Source: Rhizomys pruinosus (lineage: Eukaryota > Chordata > Mammalia > Rodentia > Spalacidae). Taken from it: a stretch of DNA of 64,000 nt. The first letter of the stretch is position 1, and each line of letters starts with the position of its first letter. The stretch is from the NCBI GenBank assembly GCA_009823505.1, contig VZQC01006876.1:2425969-2489968 (forward strand), written 5' to 3'. The notes under the pieces were generated by a model. The model saw nothing but the letters and a program-made list of their open reading frames with translations. It ran no database searches and was not told the origin of the DNA. This document shows, piece by piece, positions 21,497-31,895 of this stretch. A program made the position numbers and the translations under genes.

Positions 21497-23395
21497 CAGT
21501 ATCAACCTACTCCAGTTTCAGGTGGAAATACAGCTTCAGGGATCGGGGTCTGTTGCGCTACAGGCCTGCACACCTGCTGTAAGCTGGTTCTAATGACTGT
21601 TCAGCCTCCTTCTCCTGCCCTTGTCTCTCTGAGCACCCATCCACACCCTTTCTCCTAAAGGTAACAAAGTCCTCTTCTTCCCTGGGAGGACTGCTGGATG
21701 CTGAGATAGACTCAGTCCTTGGCCAGCATAGCATTCCAGCTCCTCCCTAGATATTCACTGATATGGGCTTGAACCTGACATTTGGCCACAGCTCTCTACC
21801 TTCGGGCAAAGCCTCCATCCTCTTTCCAGATAGAAGCTAACCTGTATTCCTTGCCAGTTCCACCAGTCCCTGCTGCAACCTGAATATCCTCCGCAGCGGG
21901 ACACCTACTTTCTCCTCTTTCAGAAGCCTATCTGAGGCAGAAGCACCACAAAATGCCTTAGGACCAGCTCTGTGAGTCTGCAGGAGAACTGGCAAAAGGT
22001 GGTTTAAGCTGAAAGAGCTCACCGCTGCTACGTAAACAAAGGGGGATTCTTAAGGACACTGCTTTAGCCATAAAACAATAGATCAAAGGGAGCCTGGTCA
22101 GCCAAGAGAGGCCAGAAGAAAGAAGAAAGGGTTTCTGTCCCAGCTGGGAAATGCCTGCTGAGGACTGGGGACCTGAAGAAAGTTCCCCTGGACTTGAAGC
22201 AGAAGGCAAACAGGACCAGAGGAACATGCAGAGACTTCTTGGGGAAGAGCAGAGGAGAGTGCCGTGGTCTGGACCCTGCAGCTGAACAGAGGAAGGGGGA
22301 AGGCCTTGCTGAAGTGGAGACCCTGTGCCCCTCACACACTCACCTGTAGCCTGCAGGTGGGGTCGAGGCCTAGAAACCAGATTGGAAAATAAATCATTGT
22401 CCACTGGTAGCCTCTAATCAGTCACTCATCAAATGTTTTCAGTGCCTTTGCTAAGCTGGGAGTTAGAGTAACACAGAGCCATGAGTCAGCCCTTGACCTG
22501 GAGAGCCCAGAGCACAGAGAGAGAGAAAGAAGGAGACAGAGACAGAAGCAACAATCAAGCTGCAAAGTGGTACCTGTGATGTTAAAAGAAAACAGAAAAA
22601 ATAGACAACCCACACTATGGAACAGGGATCCACCTGCAGAGCCAGGTCAAGTTTACGGCCGATAGTTCTGAAAGCTCGTCGGGTGAACTCTGCGAACTCC
22701 CGCTTTACAAAATGCCATGGATCCCTTTCACCTGCTTTTTTTCCTTCCTGGCACAGTTCACTTCACTGAAACACTGACATTAGGAAATCAAAGACCACTG
22801 CTTTTAGTTTCCTGTTGGAATTATGAAATGGTTCTCTAGAGAGTCGCTGATTCCTCTAGACAGTTATGCCAATGCTTTTTTCTCCAGACCAGCCCAAAAG
22901 GGTGGAAATAGAGTTACATGGCTGTACTTATATGCATTAGACACTAGACCAATAGTAAAATTAAATATGTTGTCAAGTGTAATGACGTGGAATTCACCTT
23001 TCATTCACTTCTTCCTCCTTTTCTCTAAGGCCACGCTGGTTTTTCTTGGACGGCGTCTCTTTACTATGTCCCTGTCTTTCCCTCTCTGACATCACCAGCT
23101 TAATTCAAGTCCACATCACCGTGCCCCTTTGGCTGTCCTGACCTGTGTGCCTGGCCCCAGTCCTGCTCTCTTCCTGAAGTTAGAGGTTCCCGGGGCCCTA
23201 ACAGATGAGTCTTCAAATAGCTCTCCAGTGCCCCCACAGAGTGGCTTCGTCCACCCTGCCGTCCCTCACCTGCCTCCCCAGCCGAGGCTGGTCTCCCTTC
23301 AAGGCTTCGCCCCCTCTGAACTGCTCTGTGCCTTTTCTGACATACAAGACAGGAAACCTACAGCTTGGTTACATTGGTGGTGATGAACCCAATTT
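21497..23395. other. SINE-free unique region of about 1.9 kb
   Basis: No B1 or B2 is present. ORFs up to 148 codons (21958-22404, minus) show no recognisable domain. The region 22980-23390 is C-rich and could be an old L2-like relic, but I cannot show it. Promoter, exon and enhancer calls are unsupported. Confidence 0.5.
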
Positions 23396-23535
23396 CCTAT
23401 AGAAACATGTTAAACAATGACGGTCTCTATCACAAATACAACTTGTGATGGTTAATTTTGTCAACTTGGTTATATTAAAAAACACATAGGAGAGGGGCTG
23501 GAGAGATAGCCTAGCAGTTAAGAGCACCGACTGCT
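23396..23535 (+). repeat. Inverted duplication, arm 1
   Basis: This 140-bp block, which spans the LTR start, the TSD and the first part of a B2, recurs as a reverse complement at 25427-25573 with about ten differences. Confidence 0.9.
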
Positions 23536-24184
23536 CTTGCAGAGGACCCGGGTTCGATCCCCAGCACCCACATGGCAGCTAAGAACCTGTAACTCCAATT
23601 CCAGGAGAACTCCAGTTCCAGGGGAATCCGAGACCCTCTTCTGACCTCTGAGGCATTGCACAACACAGGTACACGGACCTACATGCAGACAGTACATTCA
23701 TACACATACAAAAATAAATAAAATTTTTTAAAAAACTAATAAGTTTAAAAAAAAATACACATAGGAGACTAGAGAAGCATGCTCTGGGTGTTTCTGTGAT
23801 GGACTTCCAGAGACGATTAGATCGCCAGGACTCTCTTCTAATCGATGTATTAATCCTTTGATGGATTCATAACACAGTGGCTTTATTGGGGGTGGTGAAA
23901 GATAAGAGGTGGGCTACAGAAGGAAGCGGCTCAATGGGGGTGTATTTGGGGGGCTATGTCTCACCCTGGCTTCCTCCACTCTGCTTCCTGTTCTCTCTCT
24001 GCTTCCTGTTTGCCATGAAGAAGCTCCTCCACCACAAGCTCCTGTCACCATGACCCTTTGCCTAACACATGGGGCTGAGCAACCATGGACTGAACCCAGT
24101 GTAACTGGGACACAATAAGCCTTTCCTCCTTTAAGCTGTTCTACTGGGTATTTTGTCACAGCAACCCAAAACTAATTAATACAG
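23448..24184 (+). mobile_element. LTR-like element (ERVL/MaLR type), split by a B2
   Basis: Opens with tgatggttaattttgtcaac and ends gtattttgtcacagcaaccc, aaaactaattaata, with ataagcctttcctcc shortly before. These are typical ends of rodent ERVL/MaLR-type LTRs. A B2 interrupts it at 23494-23756. No internal retroviral genes are present, so it is a solo LTR. Confidence 0.7.
23494..23756 (+). mobile_element. B2-like SINE, duplicated-17-mer subfamily, TSD
   Basis: Complete B2 with gagatagcctagcag, box B ggttcgatcc and the tandem 17-mers aactccaattccaggag, aactccagttccagggg. TSD acacataggaga lies at 23482-23493 and 23757-23768. Confidence 0.96.
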
Positions 24185-24820
24185 CTAGAACCAGACTAGC
24201 ACTGGGACACAGTGCTGATTCCACCCTTCCTTCAGGATTCTGGAAGGTATGGTACTTGGAGAAATACTACATCACTCCAGGAACCTGCAGCCCAGTGAAA
24301 TCTCCCACGCTACCTCCCCCTGGACTGTGACCACAGGAAGGTCATCTAACTCTTTCAAGTTAGAACTTCCAGGATGAAGATGCTAGGTAGAATCTGACTT
24401 ATAGAGAAAGCCAAATTGCAGAAGGAAGGTGGAGGAATCTAGGTTGGGTAAAGAAGAAGATGAACTTCACAAGATGGACTAAACTAGCCAATCACATGGG
24501 CAACACCAAAGCAAATGTGTCCATTGGGATCAGCCAGTGCTGGCCAGGAGGACCAAGCTTTATATTCCTGCCAGACCAGTCATCATTGTAGACTCCAGAA
24601 TGCACGTGACCCAGATCAAGAAGTTGGTTGCTAGAGCAGTAGGCAGCACATCTCCATGCCCACCAAATGACAAGACCCACCTGTGTCACTGTGATGATGA
24701 AATGAGACAAGTGCTGAATGTATGGTATGGTATGTCAGGCACAAACTAGGTATTCAGTAAATATCTGCTGTACTGTTCCTTTCACCACAGAGAGACCTCT
24801 TCCTTGAGATGTGTGCGTGT
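24185..24820. other. Unique sequence with possible MIR end
   Basis: Mostly unique. The end (gacaagtgctgaatgtatgg to actaggtattcagtaaatat, 24708-24765) resembles a MIR 3' end. No coding evidence. Confidence 0.45.
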
Positions 24821-24835
24821 GTGTTATATGTTTTA

Positions 24836-25090
24836 AATCAGTTTTTTTTTAATTTTTCATTTATTTATTTTTGTATGTGTATGAATGTACTGTCTGCATG
24901 CAGGTCTGCGCACCCGTGTCGTGCAATGCCGCGGAGGTCAGAAGAGGGTCTCGGATTCCCCTGGAACTGGAGTTCTCCTGGAATTGGAGTTACAGACGGT
25001 TCTTAGCCGCCATGTGGGTGCTGGGGATCGAACCCGGGTCCTCTGCAAGAGCGTCGGTGCTCTTAACCGCTAGGCTATCCCTCCAGCCCC
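24836..25090 (-). mobile_element. B2-like SINE, duplicated-17-mer subfamily, TSD
   Basis: Minus-strand full B2. The 15-bp TSD gtgttatatgtttta lies at 24821-24835 and 25091-25105. It contains ggaactggagttctcctgg followed by the second 17-mer. Confidence 0.96.
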
Positions 25091-25159
25091 GTGTTATATG
25101 TTTTATATACATATATATGTCATATATATTGGTGACCTGCCATAAATCAAGTCACATGT

Positions 25160-25368
25160 TTTTTTTTGTATGTGTAAGAATGTACTGTCTGCATGTAGGT
25201 CTGAGCACCCGTGTCATGCAATGCCACGGAGGTCAGAAGAGGGTGTCAGATTACCCTGGAACTGGAATTAAAGACGGTTCTCAGCTACCATGTGGGTGTT
25301 GGGGAGCGAACCTGGGTCCTCTGCAAGAGTTGTCAGCACTCTTAACCACTAGGCCATCTCTCCAGCCC
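25160..25368 (-). mobile_element. B2-like SINE, single-17-mer type, TSD
   Basis: Minus-strand full B2 between tcaagtcacatgtt (about 25146) and tcaagtcatatgtt (about 25369). It lies in the same orientation just after the previous B2. Confidence 0.95.
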
Positions 25369-25426
25369 CTCAAGTCATATGTTAAGACCAGATACTGGTC
25401 TAGGGTTCTAGGTATTCCATGAGTGG

Positions 25427-25573
25427 CCTCTGCAAAAGCAGTCAGTGCTCTTAACCGCTAAGCTCTCTCTCCAGTCCCTCTCCTATGTTTTTTAATATGA
25501 CCAAGTTGATAAAATTAACCATCACAAGTTGTATTTGTGACAGAGACCATCATTGTTTAACATTTTCTATAGG
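25427..25573 (-). repeat. Inverted duplication, arm 2 (LTR start plus B2 head)
   Basis: Reverse complement of 23396-23535. It ends in a B2 head only 55 bp long, with no body or tail, because the copied segment stops inside the B2. Confidence 0.9.
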
Positions 25574-25910
25574 CATCAGCAAAAGGAAAACTAAGCAAAG
25601 ACTGGGAGGAGAGAGACTCATGAGCCTACAGAGGGAGCAGGCAGAGAAGGGCAAGGCCACTAGGGCTGAAAGAGGAATAAGAGGGAGCAAAGGAGACCAA
25701 GTCAGAGAAGTGACAGAACCTCTCTAGGGTGGCACTGGGTGGCAGGCTGTCAGGCTTAGAGCCGATCAAATCTCAGCCAGCTTAGAGGCACAGAAACACA
25801 AGTGACAGATCAACAATACAGACATCACCCCAGGAAAGTGATCAGCAAAATAAGATTAGAAGAAACTCCAAGCAAAGAATGACTTAATTTCTTCCAAAAA
25901 AATCAGGGGG
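25574..25910. other. Purine-rich unique sequence
   Basis: About 340 bases rich in A and G (gagggagcaaaggagacc). No gene recognised. Confidence 0.5.
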
Positions 25911-25913
25911 ATC

Positions 25914-26036
25914 CAGGCATGGTGGCACACACCTATAATCCCAGAACTCAGGATGCAGAGGCAGAGGTGAATATCTATGAGTTCAAGGCCAGCCTGGTCT
26001 ACATAGTGAATTCCAGGCCAGCTGGGGCTACAGATA
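25914..26036 (+). mobile_element. B1-like SINE interrupted near its tail
   Basis: Starts ccaggcatggtggcacac and runs to cagctggggctacag, where a B2 has inserted. Confidence 0.9.
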
Positions 26037-26046
26037 AAGGAATTAT

Positions 26047-26288
26047 TTTTTTATTAATTTTATTTATTTCTGTATGTGTACGAATGTACTGTCTGCATGC
26101 AAATTTGTACACCCGTATCGTGCAATGCCGCGGAGGTCAGAAGAGGGTCTCGGATTCCCCTGGAACTGGAGTTCTCCTGGAATTGGAGTTACAGACGGTT
26201 CTCAGCCGCCATGTGGGTGCTGGGGATCGAACCCAGGTCCTCTGCAAGAGCGGTCGGCTCTCTTAACCACTAGGCCATCTCTCCAGCC
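26047..26288 (-). mobile_element. B2-like SINE, duplicated-17-mer subfamily, TSD
   Basis: Minus-strand B2 flanked by ataaaggaattatt (26033-26046 and 26289-26302). Confidence 0.96.
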
Positions 26289-26302
26289 CATAAAGGAATT
26301 AT

Positions 26303-26944
26303 TATAGATTTAAAAAGATAAGTATATCAGCCAGTCCCACTAGAAATAAACCTATTTAAACAAGCAAACACTGGTCAATCACCATATTATAACATTGAAT
26401 ATGTGAACACTAACCAGCTATCTGATGATAATAAGGAACTGATGCAAATGGCTTTAAGTATCTTTGTCTTTGAGAAACTCATACCGACATCCTTATGGAT
26501 GAGATGACATATTTCAACTTGCTTCTGAAATAATTATGAGATTAGGGAGGCATGTAAGGGATAGAGAAAAGGAGACTTGCCATGTTTGTTGACTGTGGAA
26601 GCTGGGAGAAGCCCATGAATGTTCACAGCGCTGTTTACAGTGTACAAACGATTTCCCATATAAAATGTTAAATTGCTCCCATGGAGGGTTTGGAGGTGCC
26701 ACTTTAAATGCCTCCAGGATGCTCCCTTCCCAATTACAGGGAATCAACCCCATGCCCCTCTCTGCCATCCTTAGACCCTCAAGAATCACTAAATGGAATA
26801 CTGGTCCTCTCTAATGTCTAGAGCCACAAGTGGGTTTTGCCAATCCTACGTGACCCTCCAAAGGTTGAGAGCATCCAGCCAGCTTGCCTCATTGTGAAGG
26901 AGATCCAAGAAACCCTTTTCCACATGATGAGCCTCAAGAAGGGC
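26303..26944. other. Unique sequence
   Basis: About 640 bases with no SINE. The minus-strand ORF at 26514-26789 has no recognisable domain. Confidence 0.5.
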
Positions 26945-26950
26945 ACAAGA

Positions 26951-27108
26951 GCTGGGCGTGGTGGCGCACGCCTTTAATCCTAGCACTCGAGAGGCAGAGG
27001 CAGGCGGATCTTTGTGAGTTCAAGGCCAGCCTGGTCTACCGAGTGAGTTCCAGAACAGCTGGAATTACAGGGAGACCCTGTCTAGAAAAGACCAAAAAAA
27101 AAAAAAAA
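26951..27108 (+). mobile_element. B1-like SINE with TSD
   Basis: Full B1 (gctgggcgtggtggcgcacg to agaccctgtctagaaaag). TSD ggcacaaga lies on both sides. Confidence 0.95.
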
Positions 27109-27617
27109 GGCACAAGAATGTATACCATTTGTTCCCATTCACCAAAATGAAAAATTTTCTATCCATAGATTCAAATTGTCTATCCACAGCAACAATATGG
27201 GTAAATAACTTATGGTATAATCATGTAGTAAAATACTATACAGCCATGTAAAACATCAAACATGCTACAGCTTAAAGGAATTTCATAGCTATAACATTGG
27301 GTAACAGAAGCCAGACATGGGTGAGTACAGATTGTCCGATTCCCTTATATGAGGCCAGAGCTGGTGGGTTGGGGGTAAAGGAGAGGTTGCTAACCAGAAA
27401 GAGGCATGAGGGCTCTCAGGAGTGGTAAAAATGTTATATACCTGTGGCTACATGGTACACACATGTTAACTTTCATAGGCCAGACACTTAAGATTTATAT
27501 GCTTTAAGCTATACCTCAGTTTTATTCTTTTAATTAAGGAAAACTTCTTTCTTGATCTTATGATTATCATAAGACCCTGGAGAATCATATAATATATTGC
27601 CTAAGTCTGAGGAGTTT
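27109..27617. other. AT-rich unique sequence
   Basis: About 500 bases. Fragments such as gtaaaatactatacagcc recall old L1 3' ends, but I cannot assign them. Confidence 0.4.
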
Positions 27618-27624
27618 TTTGTTT

Positions 27625-27794
27625 TATTTTGTTTTGTTTTCTTGGTATTTTTGAGACAGGATCTCCCTTGAGTCCCAGCTGGCCTGGAGTTTGCTCTGTA
27701 GACCAGGCTGGCCTTGAATTCACAGAGATCTGAAGGCGCCTGCCTCTGCCTACCCAGTGCTGGGATCAAAGGCATGCGTCACCACACCTGGCCT
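27625..27794 (-). mobile_element. B1-like SINE
   Basis: Minus-strand B1 with a TTTTG-type tail and an 8-bp insertion in the middle (gatctgaaggcgcctgcc). Confidence 0.93.
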
Positions 27795-27810
27795 GAAGTA
27801 TTTTTTTATT

Positions 27811-28039
27811 TTTTTTAATTTTATTTATTTTTTATGTGTATGAATGTACTGTCTTCATGTAGGTTTGTGCACCCATGTTGTGCAATGCGGCGGAGGCAGA
27901 GAGGGTGTCGGATTCCCCTGGAACTGGAGTTAAAGAACAGTTCTCAGCTGCCATGGGGGTGCTGGGGATTGAAACCTGGGTCCTCCTCTGCAAAGAGCAG
28001 TCCGGTGCTCTTAACTGCTTAGGCCATCTCTCCAGCCCC
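27811..28039 (-). mobile_element. B2-like SINE
   Basis: Minus-strand full B2 with several single-base indels (ggtcctcctctgcaaagagc, aactgcttaggcc). Confidence 0.93.
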
Positions 28040-28073
28040 TGAAGGTATATATATTTTTTTTTATTACTTGTTG

Positions 28074-28124
28074 GTGTGTTGTGTGGTGTGTGTGTTGTGT
28101 GTGTGTGTGTGTGGTGTGTGTGTG
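28074..28124. repeat. (GT)n-rich microsatellite
   Basis: Irregular GT/GGTGT run at the tail side of the B1 that follows. Confidence 0.9.
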
Positions 28125-28262
28125 ACAGAGGGTTCTCCCTTTAGTCCAACTGCCTTGGACTCACTAAGTGACTAGGCTGGCCTTGAACTCACAGAATCCA
28201 CTCTGCTCTTCTGCCTCTCCGCCAGTGCTGTGATTAAAGCATTGTGCCACACTATGCCCTGC
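28125..28262 (-). mobile_element. B1-like SINE with many single-base indels
   Basis: Minus-strand B1 in which nearly every block is present but offset by one-base gains and losses (gagggttctccctttag, gactaggctggccttg, gattaaagcattgtgcc). Confidence 0.85.
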
Positions 28263-28284
28263 CCTATATCTTTCTTTTTTTTTT

Positions 28285-28375
28285 TTACCATGTGATGTCT
28301 GGGAATCTAACCTGGGCCTCTGCAAGAGCAGCATCAGTGTCTCCTTAACCGGCTGACCATCTCTGCCTCGCCCCC
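28285..28375 (-). mobile_element. B2-like SINE head fragment
   Basis: Minus-strand 5' half of B2: gaatctaacctgggcctctg and ggctgaccatctctgcc. Confidence 0.75.
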
Positions 28376-28432
28376 CCCCCCTTCCGGGGAGTTTTAAGAG
28401 TGAGAACAAGTACTATTAAAAAAAAAACATTC

Positions 28433-28530
28433 AGCGGGGATGAAGAGATGGCTCAGTAAGGAATACTGACTGCTTCTTTGCGAGGACACGCGGGTAAATT
28501 CCCGTACCCGCATTGCGATAGAGGTCCATC
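28433..28530 (+). mobile_element. B2-like SINE head fragment
   Basis: gatgaagagatggctcagta to tcccgtacccgcat, with indels. It lacks the 3' half. Confidence 0.7.
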
Positions 28531-28537
28531 GATTAAG

Positions 28538-28675
28538 CAGGCATGTGGCGACAACCTTAATAATCCCAGCACTGGGGAGGCAGAGGCAGGTGAAGTTCAA
28601 GGCCAAGCCTGTCTACATAGTGAGCTCCAGGCCAGTTGAGACTAAAGGGAGAAACTGTCACACACACACACAAAA
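28538..28675 (+). mobile_element. B1-like SINE, indel-rich
   Basis: aggcatgtggcgacaacc, aatcccagcactggggagg, gtctacatagtgagctcc and a (CA)n plus A tail. Confidence 0.85.
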
Positions 28676-28700
28676 AAAAAGTAAATAAAAAAAATACTTC

Positions 28701-28885
28701 AGGGCTGGAGAAGATGGCCTAGAGTGCCGATTACTTCAGGGCAGGTGTGGTGGCACAATTGTCCTTTGATCCAAGCACTGCAGGAGGCAGAAGCAGGCAG
28801 AATCTCTGTGAGTCAAGGTCAGACTGGTCTACATAGGGAGCCTCCGGCAGCTGGGCTAAGGAAGCCTGTCCTCAAAAGACTAAGT
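28701..28885 (+). mobile_element. B2 head followed by B1-like SINE, indel-rich
   Basis: A short B2 head (gggctggagaagatggcct) is followed by a B1 (gcaggtgtggtggcacaatt to gcctgtcctcaaaagac). Confidence 0.75.
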
Positions 28886-28932
28886 AAATAATAAATATAA
28901 ATAAAGAAATAAAATAAATAAATAAAAAGTTC

Positions 28933-29340
28933 GGGGTGTAGAGAGATGGCCTCAGTGGTTAGAGCTCGCTACCCCTGCTGGGCGTGGTGGGCACGCCTTT
29001 AATACTCTAGCATTTGGGAGGCAGTAAGGCAGGTGGATCTTTTGTGCAGTCCAAGGCCAGCCTGGTCTTACAGGTGAGTTGCCAGGACAGAGGGCTACAG
29101 GGAGACACCTGTCTCAAAGACCAAAAAAAAAAAAAAAAAGAACACACTACCTGCTCTTGCAGAGGACCTAGGCTCTGTTTCCAGCACCCGCATGGCAGCA
29201 AACAGCTGTCTGTAATGCCAGTTCCAGGAGATCTGATGCCCTCTTCTGCCCTCCTCAGATATTTCATGACATGGGTACACCTACATACATGCAGGCAAAA
29301 CACTTAAACACATAAAATAAAAGTAATAACAAAAAATACA
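28933..29340 (+). mobile_element. B2-like SINE split by a B1
   Basis: The B2 head (gtagagagatggcctcagtg, 28938-28975) resumes at 29140 with ctgctcttgcagaggacc and continues to cttaaacacataaaataa. The B1 at 28977-29139 sits between. Confidence 0.82.
28977..29139 (+). mobile_element. B1-like SINE nested in B2
   Basis: gctgggcgtggtgggcacgc to ctgtctcaaagacc and poly(A), with several one-base insertions. Confidence 0.88.
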
Positions 29341-29347
29341 TACATCA

Positions 29348-29422
29348 GGGCTACAGCTCAGTGGTATGTCAGCTGCCTAGCAAGAGTGGCCCTAGGTTCC
29401 ATCCTGAGTACCAAAAAATCAA
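29348..29422 (+). mobile_element. ID-like SINE
   Basis: gggctacagctcagtggtat (A box region), cctaggttccatcctgag (B box) and an A-rich end. Confidence 0.75.
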
Positions 29423-29570
29423 GCAGGCAGACCAAAAAAATAGAATAGGACAACAGGCATGAGCCAGGGTTTGGGGCCACCTGTATTATAGATTCCATTT
29501 CTGGGTCCCTTATCAGAGTGGATCAAATACTTCTCAACCAGTTTACACAGTACAATCAATTCTGAGCTTT

Positions 29571-29695
29571 TTTTTTTTTCTTTTTGGTATTTTCGAGACG
29601 GGTTTTCCCTGTACCCCCAGCGGTCCCTGGAACTCGCTCTGTAGAAAACAGGCTGGCCTTTGAACGCACAAAGATCCCCCCGCCCTCTGCCTCAT
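29571..29695 (-). mobile_element. B1-like SINE, head missing
   Basis: Minus-strand B1 (tggtattttcgagacgggtt to cctctgcctcataag) with extra bases. The head is lost where the B2 array begins. Confidence 0.82.
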
Positions 29696-29712
29696 AAGAA
29701 TTCCCTTCCCTG

Positions 29713-29930
29713 CAGCTGGGAGATGGCCTAGGGGTTAAGAGCACTGACTGCTCTTGTAGAGGACCCTGGTTCGATCCCCAGCACATGGCGGCTGAGAACC
29801 ATCTTTGACTCCAGTTCCAGGGGAATCCGGCACCCTCTTCTGACCTCCACGGCATTGCACGACACGGGTGCACAGACAGTACATTCATACACATAAAAAA
29901 TAAATAAATAAAATAAAAAAAAAAATAATA
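29713..29930 (+). mobile_element. B2-like SINE, tandem array copy 1
   Basis: Shares two private deletions with copy 2 (cagcacatggcgg lacking the cccac; gtgcacagacagtac lacking the middle), so the two are duplicates of one B2. Confidence 0.93.
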
Positions 29931-29932
29931 GG

Positions 29933-30145
29933 GCTGGAGAGATAGCCTAGCAGTTAAGAGCACTGACTGCTCTTGTAGAGGACCCTGGTTCGATCCCCAG
30001 CACATGGCGGCTGAGAACCATCTTTGACTCCAGTTCCAGGGAAATCCGACACCCTCTTCTGACCTCTACAGCATTACACGACACAGGTGCACAGACAGTA
30101 CATTCATACACATAAAAAATAAAATAAAATTTAAAAAATAATAAT
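29933..30145 (+). mobile_element. B2-like SINE, tandem array copy 2
   Basis: About 97 percent like copy 1 by eye, with the same private deletions and the same gaccctggttcgatcccc. Confidence 0.93.
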
Positions 30146-30147
30146 AG

Positions 30148-30404
30148 GGCTGGAGAGATAGCCTAGCAGTTAAGAGCACTGACTGCTCTTGCAGAGGACC
30201 TGGGTTCGATCCCCAGCACCCACATAGCTGCTGAGAACCATCTGTAACTCCAATTCCAGGAGAACTCCAGTTCCAGGGGAATCCAACACCCTCTCTTCTG
30301 ACCTCTGCAGCATTGCACGACATGGGTGCACAAACCTACATGCAGACAGTACACTCATACACATACAAAAATAAATAAAAAATTAAAAAAAATAATAATA
30401 ATAA
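30148..30404 (+). mobile_element. B2-like SINE, duplicated-17-mer subfamily, array copy 3
   Basis: Lacks the deletions of copies 1 and 2 and carries the 17-mer duplication, so it is an independent insertion. The motif agaattccctg occurs near 29697, 30406 and 30600. Confidence 0.94.
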
Positions 30405-30437
30405 AAGAATTCCCTGCAAAAAAAAAAGGGGGGGGGG

Positions 30438-30592
30438 TCTGGGCATGGTGGCTCATGCTTTTAATCCTAGCACTTGGGAGGCAGCGGTAGGCCCATCTCT
30501 GTGAGCTCAAGGCCAGCCTGGTCTACATAGCAAGTTCCAAGACAGCTGGAGCTACAGGGAGACCCTGTCTCAAAAAGACCAAAAAACAAAAA
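30438..30592 (+). mobile_element. B1-like SINE
   Basis: tctgggcatggtggctcatg to ccctgtctcaaaaagacc. It is bounded by agaattccctg on both sides. Confidence 0.93.
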
Positions 30593-30664
30593 AGAATGAA
30601 GAATTCCCTGGTTGGGAATATTTTTTTTAATGATTTAACTGCCAACTATTAGAATGTAAACTAT

Positions 30665-30887
30665 ATTTTTTAATTATATTTATTATTTTATGTGTATGAG
30701 TATACTGTCTGCTTGTAAATAGGTACACAGGTGTCAAGCAATGCCTCGAGGCCAGAAGAGGGCGTAGGATTCTCTGGAACTGGAGTTAAAGACAGTTCCT
30801 AGCCACCATGTGGGTGCTGGGAATCAAACCCGGGTCTTTTTCAATAGCAGTTGTTGCTCTAAACCGCTGAGCCATCTCTCCAGCCCC
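30665..30887 (-). mobile_element. B2-like SINE, older
   Basis: Minus-strand B2 (tatgtgtatgagtatactgt to gagccatctctccagcccc), more diverged than its neighbours. Confidence 0.93.
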
Positions 30888-30915
30888 AGGAATTTTTATT
30901 TATTTGGTCAAGAGT

Positions 30916-31032
30916 AGGCCTGCAGGCATGGTGGTACACATCTGTAATCCCAGCACTCAGGTGGGACTAACGGGAGGATCAAAGTTCAAGGCTAGCCTGG
31001 GTCACATAACCAGATCCTGTCACACAGAAGAA
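30916..31032 (+). mobile_element. Old B1-like SINE
   Basis: gcaggcatggtggtacacat, ctgtaatcccagcactcagg and ggctagcctgggtcacataa. Confidence 0.75.
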
Positions 31033-31137
31033 AAAACAAAAATGAAGAGTAGGGCTCCTTTTAACTTTCTAAATGGTTCTGATATGTAGCCAAAGTAGAT
31101 TATGTCCCAGATATAGGACAATAGTCCTCCATCAAAA

Positions 31138-31169
31138 AGAGTCTGTTTTGTTTTGTTTTGTTTTGTTTT
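31138..31169. repeat. (TTTTG)n
   Basis: Six pentamer units. Confidence 0.9.
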
Positions 31170-31232
31170 AAAGCTATTAGTTGACAGATATTCAGGTATT
31201 TTTAAAATTAATTTATTAAAAAAAGGAAAAGA

Positions 31233-31395
31233 AAGTGGGCATGGTGAGTCAGGCCTGTAATCCTAGCTCTTGGGAGGAAAAAGCAGGAAGATCAAGGGAT
31301 CCATGTCTCCAGGTCACCCTTAGCTACACAGTGAGTTCTAGGGTATCCTGGGCTGCTGGAGACCCGGTCTCAAAACAAAACAAACAAGCAAAAAA
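31233..31395 (+). mobile_element. Old B1-like SINE
   Basis: gtgggcatggtgagtcaggc, cctgtaatcctagctcttgg and agacccggtctcaaaac. Confidence 0.8.
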
Positions 31396-31403
31396 CAAAA
31401 AAC

Positions 31404-31548
31404 AGGCATGATGGTGCATACCTTTTAATCCCAGCACCCTGGAGGCAAACTGATCTCTGGGAGTTTGAGGCCAGCTTTGGTTTGCATAGCAAGTTCCAGG
31501 CCAGCCAGGGCTATGTAGTCAGATCCTGTCTCAAAAAAGAAAAAACAC
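31404..31548 (+). mobile_element. B1-like SINE
   Basis: aggcatgatggtgcatacc, ttaatcccagcaccctggag and tcctgtctcaaaaaag. Confidence 0.85.
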
Positions 31549-31748
31549 ATAGTGTATAAAAAGATGCAAAAGGCAGTTTAGTTATGTGAGTTTGCATTTA
31601 CTTAGGGCAAGATCCCTCACACAGTGCCCGAAGCCCTTAACAGTGCTGATCTTTTATTTCAAAGGTTAAGCACCCTATTTGTTCGTTCTCCTCTCCACTA
31701 TTGGGTTTTCAGCTCTAATACTTGTTTGATGGTGTTGATGTTTTATAT

Positions 31749-31895
31749 AGGGGCTGGAGGTGTAGCTAAGTGTACAGTGCTTGCCAGCATGCACAAGGCC
31801 CTGATCTTCAGCACAATTCGGAGGAAGGGAGAAGGAAAAGAGAAAGGGGGAGGAGGAAAGAGAGAGGGAGAGAGGGAAGGAAAGGGGTTTAACAG
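31749..31895 (+). mobile_element. ID-like SINE with purine-rich tail
   Basis: gggctggaggtgtagctaag and ggccctgatcttcagcac, followed by an AGGAAG/GGGAGA tract to about 31890. Confidence 0.75.

Noticed and set aside
24871..25422. 183-codon ORF and the many repeated 60-90 codon ORFs with the same peptide (e.g. RTRVLCKS)
   Set aside because: They are translations of B2 SINEs, seen again at every B2 copy; not a protein family.
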